Shown here one piece after another: positions 18,344 to 19,617 of a stretch of 19,617 bases of DNA. The stretch comes from an uncultured Oscillospiraceae bacterium (GTDB lineage Bacteria; Bacillota; Clostridia; Oscillospirales; Acutalibacteraceae), in contig CAUDCW010000024.1 of assembly GCA_958448165.1 (NCBI GenBank), forward strand, positions 1 to 19,617. The letters run 5' to 3'. The number at the start of each line of letters is the position of its first letter. Position 1 is the first letter of the stretch. The notes under the pieces were generated by a model. It saw nothing but the letters and a program-made list of their open reading frames with translations. It had not been told where the DNA came from and did no database searches. A program made the position numbers and the translations under genes.

Positions 18344-19617
18344 TCACTGTAACGAAAGCTTCTGTATTGAGATTGCATCGAAAATCGTCACGCTCAGGTC
18401 GCCGTTGATATCGGCTACGGCGGTTTTGAGTATATCAAGGGAAACCGACTGAATTGCCGCCTTTTGTGCGGTTACGGCGTCGATAAGGCTCGCCTTGCCG
18501 TCGGCGTTTATGTCGCCCTCGTCAGGCAGTACCGAGAATGTGAGATTTTTTTCCGCCGCATACTGCTGAATATATGAGCCGTCAAAGCCGTAAACCACTG
18601 CTTCGTCATCGCAGCAAGCAAATGCATCGATTTTGATTTCCTCAACACTCCTTGGCACCACGATCGTCTTTAAGTTCTGGCACACGAAAAATGCACTGCT
18701 ATTAATTACTCTGACCGAGCCGGGTATGGCTACCTCGGTGATGTTGCTGCAGAACCTGAACGCCGACGGGCCTATTATTTCAAGGTTTTTCGGCAGCTTC
18801 AGATTTCTGATGTTTGTAGAAGCAAAAGCATAGAGGCCTATTTCCGTTACGGTATCGGGTATTGTAACATACTCGATAATTTCGTTACTGTCGAAAACAA
18901 TCGGAGCAATTTTCTTTACGCCATCAGGAATATTCACTGTTTTGTCCGTGCCGTTGTACTTCACAAGCACTTCGTCACCGAGTATTACATACTTCTCACG
19001 GTGATTTTCAAGAAACGGGGTGTTCTCAAACGCATATTCGCTTATGGTCTTGACGCTTTTGGGAACAGTCAGGTTTTTGAGTGATGTGCAGTCCTGAAAA
19101 GCACACCAGTCTATCAGGGTGCAGCCATCGGGTATAACAAGATTATCAAGAGCTGTACAGCCCTTAAATGCTGCGTCACGGATTTCGTTTATGCCGTCGG
19201 GCAATGTAAGGCTTTCAAGACTTGTGCAGTTTTCAAAAAGCGATGTTGCAATGTTCTGTATTTTGCCGAGGTCTACATATTTAAGTGAGGTACAGTTCTT
19301 GAATGCTCTATAGGCTACCCACTGAACACTGTCGGGTATGGTTATGCTCTCAAGATTAGTGCAGTTGGTAAACGCATAGCTGTGTATACACCTGACCCTT
19401 GAGCCGAGCGTGATTGATATGCACTCAGAGTCACGGAATGCCCCTTCGGGTATTTCGGTTATGTTCTCAGACAGAACAACAGTATCAGCAAAGCAGCGAT
19501 TGAAAAGCCATTCGGGTATCGTCTTTACAGTGTCGGGAACAACGATGTTCATTCTGTTTTTGTTGTACCAGTACAGCAAGCCATCGCCGACAATGTAGAA
19601 ATCGCTTTTCTTTTTTG
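18344..19617 (-). CDS. Second BspA-type LRR-dockerin protein, 5' end off window
   Basis: A partial gene; the frame continues beyond the right edge, and KKSDFYIVGDG (as in copy 1) is encoded at the edge, so the ATG at 19579 is internal. About 424 codons are visible. It is a tandem copy of the gene at 16309. The dockerin and stretches such as SLESLTLPDGINEIRDAAF are identical, while substitutions cluster just before and after the AF of each repeat (for example KIDKYAFQD / LIDWCAFQD, YIYYYAF / CIHSYAF, SVAFNAFQN / WVAYRAFKN). It ends with the same residues (SIQKLSLQ) and the same 3' flank as copy 1. It is also presumably exported and bound by a cohesin. Confidence 0.9.
   Translation of the reverse strand, partial: KKKSDFYIVGDGLLYWYNKNRMNIVVPDTVKTIPEWLFNRCFADTVVLSENITEIPEGAFRDSECISITLGSRVRCIHSYAFTNCTNLESITIPDSVQWVAYRAFKNCTSLKYVDLGKIQNIATSLFENCTSLESLTLPDGINEIRDAAFKGCTALDNLVIPDGCTLIDWCAFQDCTSLKNLTVPKSVKTISEYAFENTPFLENHREKYVILGDEVLVKYNGTDKTVNIPDGVKKIAPIVFDSNEIIEYVTIPDTVTEIGLYAFASTNIRNLKLPKNLEIIGPSAFRFCSNITEVAIPGSVRVINSSAFFVCQNLKTIVVPRSVEEIKIDAFACCDDEAVVYGFDGSYIQQYAAEKNLTFSVLPDEGDINADGKASLIDAVTAQKAAIQSVSLDILKTAVADINGDLSVTIFDAISIQKLSLQ

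Noticed and set aside
16309..19617. Diversity-generating retroelement acting on the LRR genes
   Set aside because: No reverse transcriptase or template repeat is visible, and the base changes are not limited to adenines. The clustered variation is kept as a finding without this mechanism.

Overview
The window looks like a chromosomal segment from a gut Ruminococcus-like member of the Oscillospiraceae (Bacillota). This is inferred from the Gram-positive core genes and strong AGGAGG ribosome sites, the dockerin-bearing BspA-type leucine-rich repeat proteins, the gene order DUF512 - der - plsY, and intergenic spaces packed with short hairpin repeats.

Bases 1-6330 are accessory DNA ending at the 3' end of the tmRNA gene. 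A large serine recombinase (4558-6462) lies next to ssrA, and its reading frame runs on into ssrA, as expected for an element integrated there. Further left are a DUF4314 gene and a gene remnant. The left part is a cassette array. Each cassette has a small cytosolic protein (orfA, + strand), a bidirectional terminator, a convergent lipoprotein gene (- strand), and a conserved promoter/operator (TTGTGTGGGG(A/C)CA, 17 bases, TATAAT). Two cassettes are complete. A third begins off the left edge, and a fourth copy of the motif, on the + strand, precedes an unrelated lipoprotein gene. The array is the best candidate for an undescribed system; its function is unknown.

Bases 6332-16080 are core genes, all on the - strand: ssrA and smpB (trans-translation), a serine-hydrolase lipoprotein with ispD and ispF (MEP isoprenoid pathway), luxS, plsY, der, a DUF512 radical-SAM-like protein, rpmF and a yceD/DUF177 gene. 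The last two form the usual DUF177-rpmF operon with a near-perfect sigma-A promoter. Gaps between these genes hold two related strings of about 11-13 mini-hairpins, three copies of a ~145-bp MITE-like element, a separate 180-bp MITE that supplies the stop codon of der, and purine-rich and AATTCATAATTC-type simple repeats.

Bases 16203-19617 are a tandem duplication with a 2035-bp period. It carries two secreted LRR_5/BspA proteins ending in identical type I dockerins; the second gene is cut by the right edge. The two copies differ mainly in clustered residues at the same place in the LRR unit.
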